Of a DNA stretch of 64,000 nt, positions 1-9,399 are shown one piece after another (the stretch's first letter is position 1; every line of letters begins with the position of its first letter). The position numbers were made by a program, and so were the translations under genes. The notes beneath the pieces are model-generated. The model was not told the origin of the DNA. It did no database searches and worked only from the letters and a program-made list of their open reading frames with translations. This DNA is from JBMOMT01 sp049324835 (GTDB lineage Bacteria > Chloroflexota > Anaerolineae > CAYNKW01). Location: assembly GCA_049324835.1 (NCBI GenBank), contig JBMOMT010000064.1, positions 1 to 64,000 on the forward strand, written 5' to 3'.

Positions 1-94
1 CCGCTACATTTTGCAGATTGACCGGGCCCAGTCGGCTAAATTGTGGCACAGGATAACCGATTTCAGCCTGCGGGAGGGTAGGCTGAGCAGTTAC
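1..94 (-). mobile_element. MITE-like element, copy A, cut by window start
   Basis: This stretch matches 20735-20828 in inverted orientation at 90 of 94 positions by direct comparison. It ends at 94 in the family terminus TGAGCAGTTAC, preceded by the arm AGCCTGCGGGAGGG. The other end lies outside the window, so no target duplication can be tested. It sits downstream of the alcohol dehydrogenase gene that ends the minus-strand operon. Confidence 0.8.
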
Positions 95-183
95 ATTTTA
101 TCTGCGAAAATCTGCGTGAATCTGCGTCCGATTTTAGGTTTGGCAGGAAGTCTGGGTAGTTACGAAAAGCCGCGATTCTTGCC
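95..183. other. Intergenic spacer with ATCTGCG direct repeats
   Basis: Between the repeat element and the dehydrogenase stop codon there are tandem ATCTGCG units around 110-128 (ATCTGCG, AATCTGCG). A second GTAGTTAC motif at 155-162 resembles the end of the repeat family. No reading frame or clear terminator is visible. Confidence 0.4.
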
Positions 184-1212
184 TCAGGGCGTGATGACGG
201 TGCGCACACCCTCGCCAAAGTGTTCCAGGGCGTCCATCACCTCGTTCACCGCAACGACATCCAGCGGGATGGTCCGGCTAATCACCTGCGACAGATCCAG
301 ACGGCCCTGCCGCACAAACTCTAGCAGCACCGGCAACTCGTGCAGCAGATGATCCGAAGCCCCGATCACCTCTGCTTCTTTGCCCAACAACTCGCGGTAG
401 GAATCGATCTCGAAAGGCCGGTCACACAGCCCCACCAGCACAGCCCGACCCAACACGCCCAGGCATTGCACCGCCTGACGCATCGTCAGCGGCAGACCGA
501 TCAGCTCCAGCGCCACGTCGACGCCGCGTCCGTCTGTCAGGCGGCGCAACTGGGCCACAGGGTCCTCCTGTGCGGCATTCACAGCGATAGCGCCGAAACG
601 CCCGGCCAGTTGCAGCCGGGCCGCGTTGATATCGACAGCGTACACCTGCAACGCGCCGCACGCCCTGGCAAGCTGGATCGCCGACATGCCCAGCCCGCCA
701 ACGCCAAACACCGCCACCGTCTCGCCGGGCTGCAACCGCCCCTTGCGCAGAGCGTGAAACGAGGTGGCGGTGGAGCACATCAGCACCGCCGCCTGCTCAA
801 AGGAAACCCCATCCGGTATCGGCACGGCGTTGCGCGCCGGCACAACGATGTACTCGGCAAAACCGCCATCGCAGTGCTTGCCGATCATCCTGCCCTGGGG
901 ACAGAACTGCTCGTGGCCGTTGCGACAAAAGTAACACTCGCCGCAGGTCAGCAAATAGTGCAGGCACACCCGGTCGCCAACGCCCACGCTGCGCACACCG
1001 GCGCCAACTTTTTCCACGACGCCGGCCACTTCGTGGCCCAGCGTTTGCGGCAGCGGCCCAACAGGCGAAGCCCCGGCCCGATAGTGCACGTCCGAGTGAC
1101 AAATGCCGGCGGCCCTGATCCGCACCAACACCTCTTTTTCCATCACGTTGGGCGCGGGTATGTCTTGCTGCTGCAACGCCTCTCCGATTTTAAACAGACG
1201 AATGGCTCTCAT
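184..1212 (-). CDS. Zinc-dependent alcohol dehydrogenase (MDR family)
   Basis: This 342-residue medium-chain dehydrogenase probably oxidises an alcohol or aldehyde-level intermediate with NAD(P). The GroES-like half carries catalytic zinc ligands Cys38 and His60-Glu61, and the structural-zinc cysteines Cys90, Cys93, Cys96 and Cys104. The Rossmann half has the GVGGLG nucleotide motif. The start ATG at 1212 follows GGAGGAG and fits the family N-terminus (MRAIRLFK); an upstream in-frame start would add 18 atypical residues. The gene overlaps the end of the MttB-family gene by 23 bases, which suggests translational coupling as the last gene of the operon. The substrate cannot be read from the sequence; a role with products of the methylamine/histidine-type pathway is inference. 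Confidence 0.9.
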   Translation of the reverse strand: MRAIRLFKIGEALQQQDIPAPNVMEKEVLVRIRAAGICHSDVHYRAGASPVGPLPQTLGHEVAGVVEKVGAGVRSVGVGDRVCLHYLLTCGECYFCRNGHEQFCPQGRMIGKHCDGGFAEYIVVPARNAVPIPDGVSFEQAAVLMCSTATSFHALRKGRLQPGETVAVFGVGGLGMSAIQLARACGALQVYAVDINAARLQLAGRFGAIAVNAAQEDPVAQLRRLTDGRGVDVALELIGLPLTMRQAVQCLGVLGRAVLVGLCDRPFEIDSYRELLGKEAEVIGASDHLLHELPVLLEFVRQGRLDLSQVISRTIPLDVVAVNEVMDALEHFGEGVRTVITP

Positions 1213-2653
1213 CGCTCCTCCTCGAGTCCTGTGCAAGAATATAGTCGATTTCCTGTCGTACGCCATCGGGCAACGGCGTGGCCTTGTGCGCCTGGATGAT
1301 GCTCAACGTCTTGTCCCGCAGCCGCTCGCCCAGACGCTTGCTGCCCGCAGCCGCCCACTCTTCGAACCGGCGGCGGTCGAACAGGGTCGGCTGCCACAGC
1401 TCCCGAAAATGTTTGACGGTGTGTTTCTGCGTGAGGAAATCGCCGCCCGGCCCCACTTGATGGATCACTTCCAGAGCCAGCGCGGCGGCGTCCAGCGACA
1501 GGCCGGCCGCAAAGCGACGCATCATGGAAATCGTCTCCGCCGTCAAGACGATCATCTCTGGCGAGGTGGTCAGCCCTGCCTCCAGGTAACCGACGTCGTG
1601 CACCAGGTTGTTGCCCGCCAGCAGCGCCACCAACACCGAAAAGGTAGCATCGACCGCGGCCTGCTCGTCCATGGCGCAGCTATCCGAGTGGCCGGCGTAG
1701 CCCCAGGTGGGCAGGCCGTAAAAACGACCCATCTCGGCCACAGCCACACGGGCCAATTGAAATTCGGGCGCACCGTAAACGCTGATAGTCGTCTTCATAT
1801 CCATGTGGTGCAGCCCGCTGCCGTAGACGAACGGTGCGCCGGGCCGTTGTAGTTGGTGCATCACCAGACTGGAGAGCACCTCGGCGTTGCCCAGGGCCAA
1901 TCCAGCGGCCAGCGTTACCGGAGCCGTGCCGCCCATCATCGGCGCCGGCGAGTGAACGATGGGCAATCCCTGCTCGGCCATGTAGAGCAGCTTGCCGGTG
2001 GCCGTCTGCGAATGTTTGAGCGGCGTCGATGGCTCAGAGTAGAGCAGCAGCGTGGGGTTGAGGCGTAACGCGTCCATGCCGCCTGCCGCCGCAGCCGCCA
2101 TGGCAGCGATGGCCTGGCAGTCGGCGCGGTCGTCGCACACAAAGACGAGCGGCTTGATCGTGTGCATCAACATCAGGGCGAATTGCTGGCGGTAGGCGTT
2201 GGCCGCGCCCAGATCGGCGGGGATGCCCATCGACATACAAAAGCTCAGCTCTGGCAGCGCATCGACCAGGTGGATGCAATCCACCACGTCGGCGACGGTG
2301 AACGGGCGGCGCTCTCTGCTGCGCGGATCGAGGTAATTGGGACAGTCGGAGCCGGTGCCAAAATTCACCGTCTGCCCCTCCAACGGCGCGAGCACCTCAT
2401 CACCTCCGCGGCGGCAGAGGGCAATACGCGAGGGGGCCAACGCCAGCGCCCACTCCACCAGCCCCGGCGGAAACCTCACCAGGTTTTCATCACTGATGAT
2501 AGCGTCGGTGTCGCGCAGCAAGGCCAGCGCGCCATCGTGATAGATACGCACGCCGGTGCGGCGCAGAATCTCCAGCGACGCGCGGTGGATCGTCTCACAT
2601 TGCTCGCGGCCGAGCATGCTGAGGCGAGGAATGGCAAACATCTCTCGAGTCAT
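1190..2653 (-). CDS. MttB-family corrinoid methyltransferase (non-pyrrolysine), paralogue 1
   Basis: This protein of 487 residues belongs to the trimethylamine methyltransferase (MTTB, COG5598) superfamily. Members move a methyl group from a quaternary or tertiary amine to a cognate corrinoid protein. Family signatures include FGTGSDCPNYLD near residue 105, LLYSEPSTPL, VHSPAPMMGGTAPVTLA and GLHHMDMK. The frame is open throughout with no in-frame amber codon, so it is a non-pyrrolysine member like MtgB, MtpB or MtcB. The start at 2653 has a GGGAGGG ribosome site. It is visibly closer to paralogue 2 (19269-20708) than to paralogue 3. It lies between the FAD subunit gene and the alcohol dehydrogenase, about 20 kb from the corrinoid gene it would need. 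Substrate unknown. Confidence 0.9.
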   Translation of the reverse strand: MTREMFAIPRLSMLGREQCETIHRASLEILRRTGVRIYHDGALALLRDTDAIISDENLVRFPPGLVEWALALAPSRIALCRRGGDEVLAPLEGQTVNFGTGSDCPNYLDPRSRERRPFTVADVVDCIHLVDALPELSFCMSMGIPADLGAANAYRQQFALMLMHTIKPLVFVCDDRADCQAIAAMAAAAAGGMDALRLNPTLLLYSEPSTPLKHSQTATGKLLYMAEQGLPIVHSPAPMMGGTAPVTLAAGLALGNAEVLSSLVMHQLQRPGAPFVYGSGLHHMDMKTTISVYGAPEFQLARVAVAEMGRFYGLPTWGYAGHSDSCAMDEQAAVDATFSVLVALLAGNNLVHDVGYLEAGLTTSPEMIVLTAETISMMRRFAAGLSLDAAALALEVIHQVGPGGDFLTQKHTVKHFRELWQPTLFDRRRFEEWAAAGSKRLGERLRDKTLSIIQAHKATPLPDGVRQEIDYILAQDSRRSDESHSSV

Positions 2654-2674
2654 ATGATACCCTCCCAAGAACAG

Positions 2675-3565
2675 TCAGTCTTCCAGACTTTGGCTCCGGG
2701 CGCGCCCGGCAGCCGTCGCCAGCGCCTCGCCGACCATCACCGGAACGATGGTCTGGCGATATTCCCGCGAGGCGCGCATGACACTGCTGCGCGGCTTTGA
2801 TTCACTCTGGGCGATGCGCGCCGCCTGCGCAAAAACCTCTGCCGTGGGCGATTGCCCCAGCAAAAAGGCCTCACACTGTTGGGCGCGAAAAGGGCGCGGC
2901 GCTACCGGGCCAAGCGCCACCGCAGCCCGCCGGATGCACGCTCCAGCCTCGTCCAGGCACACCATCACGGCACAGTTGAGGATGGGCAGCACCAGCGACG
3001 CCCGCCGCCCCACCCGCCGCCAGGCCGTGCCGTATCCCCTGGCCAACGATGGAGCCGGAAAACGAAGGTGGCTGACGATCTGGCGCGACGGATCGACCGC
3101 CGAGACACCCGGCCCTCGGAACAGCGTCTCGACGGCCAGCCAACTGGCCCCCTCCGCATCGACGACGCGCGCCTCGGCTGCCAGCGCCAGAGCAACCACC
3201 GCGCCGTCGGCAGCGGGCATGGCCTGCACGATGTTTCCGACCCAGGTGGCAGCGTGCTGAATGCCCAGCGCGCCCACCGATGCAGCAGCCTCGACCAGGG
3301 CGTGTACATTTTGGATCATAAAGGGCGCGCCCTGGAGCGCGGCGAACGTCACCGCCGCCCCAACCTCGACCCAACCATCGACGACTGCGATCTGGTTCAG
3401 GCCAGGGATGCGGGTGATGTCCACCAGACAGTCTGGCCTTATCCTGCCCCGGCGCAGGTCGGGCATCACATCGGTGCCGCCGGCGATCAGCCGCGCCCGG
3501 CCATCGTGAGCCACCAATGAAACGAGCGCTTCTTCAATCGAGGCAGGAAAAAGGTATTCCGTCAT
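2675..3565 (-). CDS. FAD-binding subunit of molybdenum hydroxylase (CoxM/XdhB-like)
   Basis: This 297-residue protein is the flavin subunit that passes electrons from the iron-sulfur/molybdenum partner encoded just upstream. The N-terminus (MTEYLFPASIEEAL) and the FAD-binding signature LIAGGTDVMPDLRRG near residue 30 are typical of the family, and a CO-dehydrogenase-flavoprotein C-terminal region follows. The start ATG at 3565 lies 5 bases past the partner's stop, so the two are co-translated. Together they form a two-gene xanthine-dehydrogenase-type enzyme. The substrate is not evident. Confidence 0.92.
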   Translation of the reverse strand: MTEYLFPASIEEALVSLVAHDGRARLIAGGTDVMPDLRRGRIRPDCLVDITRIPGLNQIAVVDGWVEVGAAVTFAALQGAPFMIQNVHALVEAAASVGALGIQHAATWVGNIVQAMPAADGAVVALALAAEARVVDAEGASWLAVETLFRGPGVSAVDPSRQIVSHLRFPAPSLARGYGTAWRRVGRRASLVLPILNCAVMVCLDEAGACIRRAAVALGPVAPRPFRAQQCEAFLLGQSPTAEVFAQAARIAQSESKPRSSVMRASREYRQTIVPVMVGEALATAAGRARSQSLED

Positions 3566-3570
3566 GCGCG

Positions 3571-6330
3571 TCACCAAGCCATACGAATCTTGTGCGCCTG
3601 CAGCACACGCTCTGGTGTGGCGGGAATCTGGCGCAGGCGGGCGCCGATAGCCCGCGACACGGCGTTGATGATGGCTGGAGTCGTGGGCAGCATGGCTGCC
3701 TCGCCCAGCCCCTTGACACCGTAAGGACCGTGAAAACCTGGCACCTCCACCAGGATCACCTGGATGTCCGGCATCGACCTGGCCGTCGGCAGGTAATAAT
3801 CGCTCAGGCCGGTGCTTGCGCCGGGGATCACTTCCTCCATCAGCGCCGCGCCCAGGCCCATCAACACCGCCCCTTCGATCTGCCCCCTGGCATCCAGCGG
3901 GTTGACCGCCCGTCCGACGTCGTGCGCCGCCACCAGGCGCGTCACCCGCACCTCACCCGTGTGCAAATTCACCACTACCTCGGCCGCCTGCGCCCCGGTG
4001 ACAAAATAGGGCACGTACTCTGGCCGGCTGGCGGACGGGTACAGCGGTGAGAGATCAAACATCCCCACCACCTTACGAGGCTGCCCCATACGGTCGAATT
4101 CGTAGGCCACCGCGCTCAGTGAAACCGAACGTGATGGCTCGCGCTGCGAAATAACGCGCCCCTCTGCCAGCAACAGGTCATCGGGCGGGCAGTCGAGCAT
4201 CTCGGCGGCGGCGGCCTGGATGGCGCTCTTGAGCTGGCTGGCGGCGCGTATCACCGCGCCGCCCACCCAAAACGTGGCCCGCGACGCCCCCTGAATACCG
4301 CTGTCGGGTGTGAGGGCTGTGTCGGCGTTCACCACCTGGATCTGGTCTCGCGATACGCCCAACACCTCGGCGGCCAGCTGGCTCATCACCGTGTTGGTGC
4401 CCTGACCATAATCCGGCGCGGAGCAATAGACCACCAGGCGTCCATCGAGGGCCAGCTCGGCGTGGGCCTGGCAACACAGCGAGCCAGACTTGCCGAAACG
4501 ATACCACATCCCGGCCAGCCCCACGCCTTTACGCATCGCGCCATTGGCCCCCTGGGCCGCGTTGAAACTCTCTGCCTCATCCATCCAGGCCCGGTAGGCA
4601 GGCCGGACAGCCTCCAGCACCTGAGCATAACCCAGCGACTCGGCCACCGGGTAACCGAGAAAAGACACCTCCGACTGCCTCAATACATTCTTGAGCCGAA
4701 ACTCCAGGGGATCATGGCCCAATTGAGCCGCCAATTCGTCCAGGACACATTCGAGAGCAAACGTGGACTGGCTGGTGCCAAAGCCACGAAACTGCCCGGC
4801 CTTGGGGCCATTGGTGAATATGCTGCGCGCCTGGCTATCAGCAGCCTGCCAGCGATACGCCCCGCCGCTGGCCGTGACGGCATAATTGGGGATGTATTGC
4901 CCGTGAGCATCGTAGCCGCCGGTGTTGATGTCGATGCGGGCGCGAAAACCGGTCAGCCGCCCGTCGTACATCGCGCCGACGGTATAATCCATGCGATAGG
5001 GATGGCGTTTGGGAGAAGCATCGAACGACTCGCGGCGGGTGTAGACCAGCCGCACGGGAACACGAACGTGGTAAACCATCAGCGCCGCTGCTATGAGCGG
5101 CCAGGGGTCTTGTTTGCCGCCAAAAGAGCCCCCCGTTGGTGGCACGATCACCCGCACCCCTTCCGGCGGCAGAGCCAGCACCTCGGCGATGTAGCCCTGC
5201 GCCCAATGCGGCTGGTGATTGCCGGCCACCACCGTCACGCGACCGGCCTCGTCCAGATAACCCAACACCGACTCCCGCTCCAGCGCGGCATGCTCCAGAT
5301 ACGAGGTGGAATACGTCGCCTCGAGCGCCACGTCTGAGGCAGCCAGAACAGCCTCCAGATCGCCGTAAAGCACCACCTCGGAGGTCAGAACGTTGCCGGT
5401 GGGGTAGATGGGCAACGCTCCTTCGGCCAGCGTTTCAGCCGGGTGGAAAGCGTGGGCCAGCGGATCGTAGGCCACACGAACCGCTTCCACGCCAGCCCTG
5501 GCCTGATCGATGGAACGCGCCACCACCAATACTACCGGCGCGCCGCGCATACGAACGGTCTCTCCGGGCAATGGCAACACCGGCTCGTCACGGCTGTAAG
5601 CGGCAAAGCTGTTCCTGCCGGGCACATCGGCGGCGGTGAGCACCCGGATCACGCCCGGTAGCCGGGCGGCTTCAGAGGTATCCACCGACAGCAGGCGAGC
5701 ATGATGGTGGGGACTACGCAGCACCTGGCCATACAACATGCCGGGCAGAACCATGTCCTCGACGTACCTGGCCCGGCCGGTGACCTTTTCAACCGAATCG
5801 CTGCGTAATTCGCTGCCGCCGATGAAAGGTCGATCCGAAAAAGGTAACAGGCTGGCCTGTTCCCCCCGCAGGCGCGCCGCAGCCAGTTCGACCGCCCTCA
5901 CGATGCTGGAATAGCCGGTGCAGCGACACAGATTGCCCTCCAAAGCCTCGACGATCTGGCCGCGCGTCGGGCTGGGCTCGCGGTCGAGCAGCGCCCTGGC
6001 CGCCAGCAGCATGCCCGGCGTGCAATAACCACACTGCACCGCGCCACTTTCGATGAACGCCACCTGAAGTGGGTGCAGGTTTTCCGGACTGCCCAGACCC
6101 TCGATGGTGAGGACGCGCCGCCCGGCGACTTTGGCCGCCGGCGTGAGGCAGGCGCGCACCGGCGCGCCATCCAGCAGCACCGTGCAGGCGCCGCACTCGC
6201 CTTCAAAATCGCAGCCCTGTTTGGCACCGGTGAGGCCCAGGTCGTGGCGCAGAACCTCCAACAAACTCCTGGCCGGATCGGTGCGCACCGTCACGAGTTG
6301 GCCGTTGAGAGTAAAAGTCAGGTTTTCCAA
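3571..6330 (-). CDS. Molybdenum hydroxylase, fused 2Fe-2S and molybdopterin subunits
   Basis: The 919-residue product fuses the small iron-sulfur subunit and the large catalytic subunit of a xanthine-dehydrogenase-type hydroxylase. Residues 1-155 hold the plant-type 2Fe-2S cysteines Cys40, Cys46, Cys49 and Cys61 and the helical-domain set Cys100, Cys103, Cys135 and Cys137. From about residue 165 the molybdopterin-binding chain runs to the C-terminus, with GGSFGGKQDPWP, QFRGFGTSQ and the catalytic glutamate at about 877 in GLGEAA. Such enzymes hydroxylate heterocycles or aldehydes with water-derived oxygen. Beside hutH and hutU an imidazole- or imidazolone-type substrate is attractive, but this is inference. 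Usually these subunits are separate genes; fusions also occur. Confidence 0.93.
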   Translation of the reverse strand: MENLTFTLNGQLVTVRTDPARSLLEVLRHDLGLTGAKQGCDFEGECGACTVLLDGAPVRACLTPAAKVAGRRVLTIEGLGSPENLHPLQVAFIESGAVQCGYCTPGMLLAARALLDREPSPTRGQIVEALEGNLCRCTGYSSIVRAVELAAARLRGEQASLLPFSDRPFIGGSELRSDSVEKVTGRARYVEDMVLPGMLYGQVLRSPHHHARLLSVDTSEAARLPGVIRVLTAADVPGRNSFAAYSRDEPVLPLPGETVRMRGAPVVLVVARSIDQARAGVEAVRVAYDPLAHAFHPAETLAEGALPIYPTGNVLTSEVVLYGDLEAVLAASDVALEATYSTSYLEHAALERESVLGYLDEAGRVTVVAGNHQPHWAQGYIAEVLALPPEGVRVIVPPTGGSFGGKQDPWPLIAAALMVYHVRVPVRLVYTRRESFDASPKRHPYRMDYTVGAMYDGRLTGFRARIDINTGGYDAHGQYIPNYAVTASGGAYRWQAADSQARSIFTNGPKAGQFRGFGTSQSTFALECVLDELAAQLGHDPLEFRLKNVLRQSEVSFLGYPVAESLGYAQVLEAVRPAYRAWMDEAESFNAAQGANGAMRKGVGLAGMWYRFGKSGSLCCQAHAELALDGRLVVYCSAPDYGQGTNTVMSQLAAEVLGVSRDQIQVVNADTALTPDSGIQGASRATFWVGGAVIRAASQLKSAIQAAAAEMLDCPPDDLLLAEGRVISQREPSRSVSLSAVAYEFDRMGQPRKVVGMFDLSPLYPSASRPEYVPYFVTGAQAAEVVVNLHTGEVRVTRLVAAHDVGRAVNPLDARGQIEGAVLMGLGAALMEEVIPGASTGLSDYYLPTARSMPDIQVILVEVPGFHGPYGVKGLGEAAMLPTTPAIINAVSRAIGARLRQIPATPERVLQAHKIRMAW

Positions 6331-6354
6331 AGTTTTCCATTACCTGCCAAGGCA

Positions 6355-7722
6355 TCAGGCCGCCCGGCGGGCCCGAATCCAGGCCAGCGTGCGCGCCATC
6401 TCGTTCTGCACGATCGAGATACCTTCATCGACGCCCATGCCCGGCTTGGCCATCAAGATATCGGGCCGGGTGGCCAGCGCCACGTGGGCAGAAACTCGCG
6501 CCGAGAGGTCGGTCTCGGCGCAACTGCCCCCCAAAAAGGCCGCCACACCGTGCGTCCTGCACCACTGCACTGCTTCGATGGTATGGTGCAGGCTGCCCAG
6601 ATCCGGCATCTTGACCTGGATCATGTCGGCGGCCTGGGCATCCACAAAGGCGTGGATGTCGTCGAGCGTGTTGGCCCATTCGTCGGCCACGATTTGTACA
6701 CTCAACTTGCGCGCGCGCACGTACTCGCGCAGCGTTTTCATCGCCTGAATCTGCGCCTGGCGGCTGTCCATCATCACCGGGCACTCGACACGCAGACGAT
6801 AGGGCTGCACGGCCTTTTCCAGGGCGTAGAGATGTCCCAGCACACGGCCCAGGTTGTTCTCGAAAATCTGGCCCAACGCGCCATGAACGTCGAGATGGAT
6901 CGTGGGCCTATAACCGTCGTCGCCCAAGGTTTGGAGCCGCTCCCGGAGCCAGCGGGCATAACGCACCAACTCACCGCCGTCCGAACCCAGTTGCTCCGGG
7001 ATGTTGTCCACCAGAGCGTGCGGCAAAGAAGCCACCCGGCGCGTGATCATTTTATCGGCGTTGGCGTAGCGCTCGCCGCCCGATTGGGCGTGAACGGCCA
7101 CCGGCGAATCGGGCAGCGGCAGGCCCCATTCCTGACAGATGACCTCGGTGGGGGTCACACCACGCACCAGGGCCACCGCGCCCAGAATCGCCTGGCTCAC
7201 GCCGTAACGCACCGCCGTGTGAAGCTTTTGCCGGACGATGATAGACTCTGTCTGTGGATCAGATTGCAAAAGACGTACCGGGGCCGCCAGCAGCTCGCGC
7301 CGCGACAGGTCCTGGCCCGGCTGCCGTTGGGGCAGCGGTCGTGATTCCGTCGCCTCTTCTGTCAGCCCATCGACCTCGGCGGCCAGCTCACCAAAGGTCG
7401 TCAGCGATCGACCTACCAGCATCGGCGCGACGACACGGTCGATAGTCGCAATGGCCGGGTCGGTACGCAAGACCGGATCGCGCCCTGCCTTGCCGCTGAA
7501 CTCGACGGCCACACAATCGCCCCAGGCCACACGGCCATCACTCAACACCAGCCCCACGGAGACGGCTTCGGCCACCTCACGGACGCGACGAAAGCCGGGC
7601 GTGACCGGCGCGGCGGTGTAGCGCTCCGCCACAGGCATGGATCGGGACTGAAGCGCAGCCAGATCGTCGAAATAATAGGCGCCCACGCCGGGCGCAGTCA
7701 AAACCTGGACGATGTGTGTCAC
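6355..7722 (-). CDS. mal: Methylaspartate ammonia-lyase
   Basis: This enolase-superfamily lyase (455 residues; the clostridial enzyme has about 413) converts 3-methylaspartate to mesaconate plus ammonia. Recognisable motifs are VHAQSGGERYANADKMI near 210-226, the metal-binding segment with HLDVHG, VADEWANTLDDI, the catalytic lysine in IQVKMPDLG (Lys371) and GGSCAETDLSA. The start is GTG at 7722, 4 bases after the hutH stop. In glutamate fermentation the enzyme follows B12-dependent glutamate mutase, which is not in this window. Its place next to hutH and hutU suggests a route that goes through glutamate or a methylated analogue. It is about 40 residues longer than usual, mostly in the first 160 residues. 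Confidence 0.9.
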   Translation of the reverse strand: MTHIVQVLTAPGVGAYYFDDLAALQSRSMPVAERYTAAPVTPGFRRVREVAEAVSVGLVLSDGRVAWGDCVAVEFSGKAGRDPVLRTDPAIATIDRVVAPMLVGRSLTTFGELAAEVDGLTEEATESRPLPQRQPGQDLSRRELLAAPVRLLQSDPQTESIIVRQKLHTAVRYGVSQAILGAVALVRGVTPTEVICQEWGLPLPDSPVAVHAQSGGERYANADKMITRRVASLPHALVDNIPEQLGSDGGELVRYARWLRERLQTLGDDGYRPTIHLDVHGALGQIFENNLGRVLGHLYALEKAVQPYRLRVECPVMMDSRQAQIQAMKTLREYVRARKLSVQIVADEWANTLDDIHAFVDAQAADMIQVKMPDLGSLHHTIEAVQWCRTHGVAAFLGGSCAETDLSARVSAHVALATRPDILMAKPGMGVDEGISIVQNEMARTLAWIRARRAA

Positions 7723-7726
7723 CGAC

Positions 7727-9319
7727 TCAACTCTCCGCTACAGGCTCATAGATGCCCGGCAGCGCGCGCCTGACTTGTTGCATCAATACGCCGCTGGCCA
7801 CGAGGCCGCGCACCGCTTCGATGTGCGGGTACATCACGGCGTCCTGCGCCAAAAAGGGCACGCGCTGCCGGATCAACTCGTAGGCCGGAGCCGTTCCCCG
7901 CCCCAGCCGTGCATCGGCCCCCAGAGCCTCCCGGCGAAAATCCACCCCCTGCGCCGCCGCGAACAACTCCAGTGCCAGGATACGCTCCACGTTGTCGGCG
8001 ATCTGTTTGGCCTGACGCGCCGCCGTGGCTCCCATGCTGACGTGATCCTCGGTGTTGGCCGACGTCGGAATGGTATCGACGCTCGCCGGGTGGGCCAGCA
8101 CCTTGTTCTCCGAAGCCAGCGCCGCCGCCGTGTATTGCACCAGCATGAAACCCGAGTTCAACCCGCCGTGTTTGATGAGAAAGGCCGGCAGTGTCTCCTG
8201 GTTGCTGGCCTCATCGGTCAGACGGGTGAGTCGCCGCTCCGAAATATTGCCCAACTCGGTGAGGGCCAGGGCCAGGTAATCCATGGCGATGGCCACCGGC
8301 TCGCCGTGGAAATTGCCGCCAGAGAGCACCGTCGGCTCGCCGGTCTCGTCGTCGAAAAAGATGAGGGGATTGTCGGTGGCCGAGTTCAACTCGATGTTGA
8401 GCACCCAGCGGGCATAGAGCACCGCATCACGCACCGCGCCATGCACCTGGGGGATGCAGCGCAGCGTGTAGGCATCCTGCACGTTGAGCGGATCGTCGGG
8501 CCGGGTAAAAGTGCTGCCCTCGATGATCTGCCGCAAAAAGGCAGCGCATTCCACCTGGCGCGGGTGCGGGCGGGCAGCGTGGATGCGAGCGTCGAAGGCG
8601 CGGGGCGTGCCGTGCAGCGCCTCCAGGCTGAGGCAGCCGGCGACATCGGCCACGCCGGCCAGGTTTTCGGCCTGGACGGTGGTCAGCACGCCCAGGGCGG
8701 CCATGAAGGCCGTGCCGTTGGTCAGCGCCAGGCCCTCCTTGGCCTCCAACATCACCGGCGACAGCCCGGCCCGTTTCAGGGCTTCAGCCCCCGGCAAACG
8801 CTCACCCGCGTAGACGGCCTCACCCAAACCGATGAGCGGCAGGGCCATGTGGGCCAGCGGGGCCAGATCACCGCTGGCGCCCAGAGAACCGATACTCGGC
8901 ACCACCGGATGCACGCCCCGGTCGAGCATATCCAACAGCAGGCGCAGCGTCTCCCGACGCACCCCCGAATGGCCTTTGGCCAGCGTGTTGGCCCGGATGA
9001 GCATCATCGCCCGCGTCGTCGGCTCGTCCAGCGGCTCACCCACGCCGACAGCGTGGCTCATGAGGATGTTGCGCTGGAGCTGTTGCACCTGATGCGGCGG
9101 GATGATGCGATCTTTGAACGCGCCAAAGCCGGTGGTGACGCCATAGACGATCTCGCCGCGAGCGATGAAATCCTGCACGGCCTGTTCCGCCCGGCGCACC
9201 CTGGCCCAGGCCTCGTCGGAGAGCCGCACCTCGACGGCCTCTCCCTTTGACGGGGCACAGGCGACGGTCAGGACGTCCTCCAGTGTCAGATGTTCGCCGT
9301 CAAGAGTGATGGTTCTCAT
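7727..9319 (-). CDS. hutH: Histidine ammonia-lyase
   Basis: The 531-residue protein deaminates L-histidine to trans-urocanate. It contains the MIO-forming triad Ala-Ser-Gly at 148-150 in GSLGASGDLAPLAHM, the catalytic loop YGVTTGFG at 59-66, and the later motifs NSATDNP and a conserved TEDHVSMG. The start ATG at 9319 gives the family N-terminus (MRTITLDGEHLT); earlier in-frame codons would add a basic tail not seen in the family. It lies between hutU and the methylaspartate lyase gene. The intact MIO triad argues for a primary-amine substrate rather than direct elimination of a trimethylammonium group, so demethylation would have to come first if the true substrate is a histidine betaine. Confidence 0.93.
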   Translation of the reverse strand: MRTITLDGEHLTLEDVLTVACAPSKGEAVEVRLSDEAWARVRRAEQAVQDFIARGEIVYGVTTGFGAFKDRIIPPHQVQQLQRNILMSHAVGVGEPLDEPTTRAMMLIRANTLAKGHSGVRRETLRLLLDMLDRGVHPVVPSIGSLGASGDLAPLAHMALPLIGLGEAVYAGERLPGAEALKRAGLSPVMLEAKEGLALTNGTAFMAALGVLTTVQAENLAGVADVAGCLSLEALHGTPRAFDARIHAARPHPRQVECAAFLRQIIEGSTFTRPDDPLNVQDAYTLRCIPQVHGAVRDAVLYARWVLNIELNSATDNPLIFFDDETGEPTVLSGGNFHGEPVAIAMDYLALALTELGNISERRLTRLTDEASNQETLPAFLIKHGGLNSGFMLVQYTAAALASENKVLAHPASVDTIPTSANTEDHVSMGATAARQAKQIADNVERILALELFAAAQGVDFRREALGADARLGRGTAPAYELIRQRVPFLAQDAVMYPHIEAVRGLVASGVLMQQVRRALPGIYEPVAES

Positions 9320-9399
9320 GCAGGCATTATCCTCTGGGGAAAAGTAAAACTCGAGCATGAAACGCCTCGTTTGACGTTTGGCGCTCGACGTTTCACGTT

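Noticed and set aside
340..1299. Long plus-strand frame opposite the alcohol dehydrogenase gene
   Set aside because: It is an antisense shadow of a gene with clear zinc and nucleotide motifs; the product has no recognisable domain and is rich in His, Arg and Gln, as is typical of GC-rich antisense frames.
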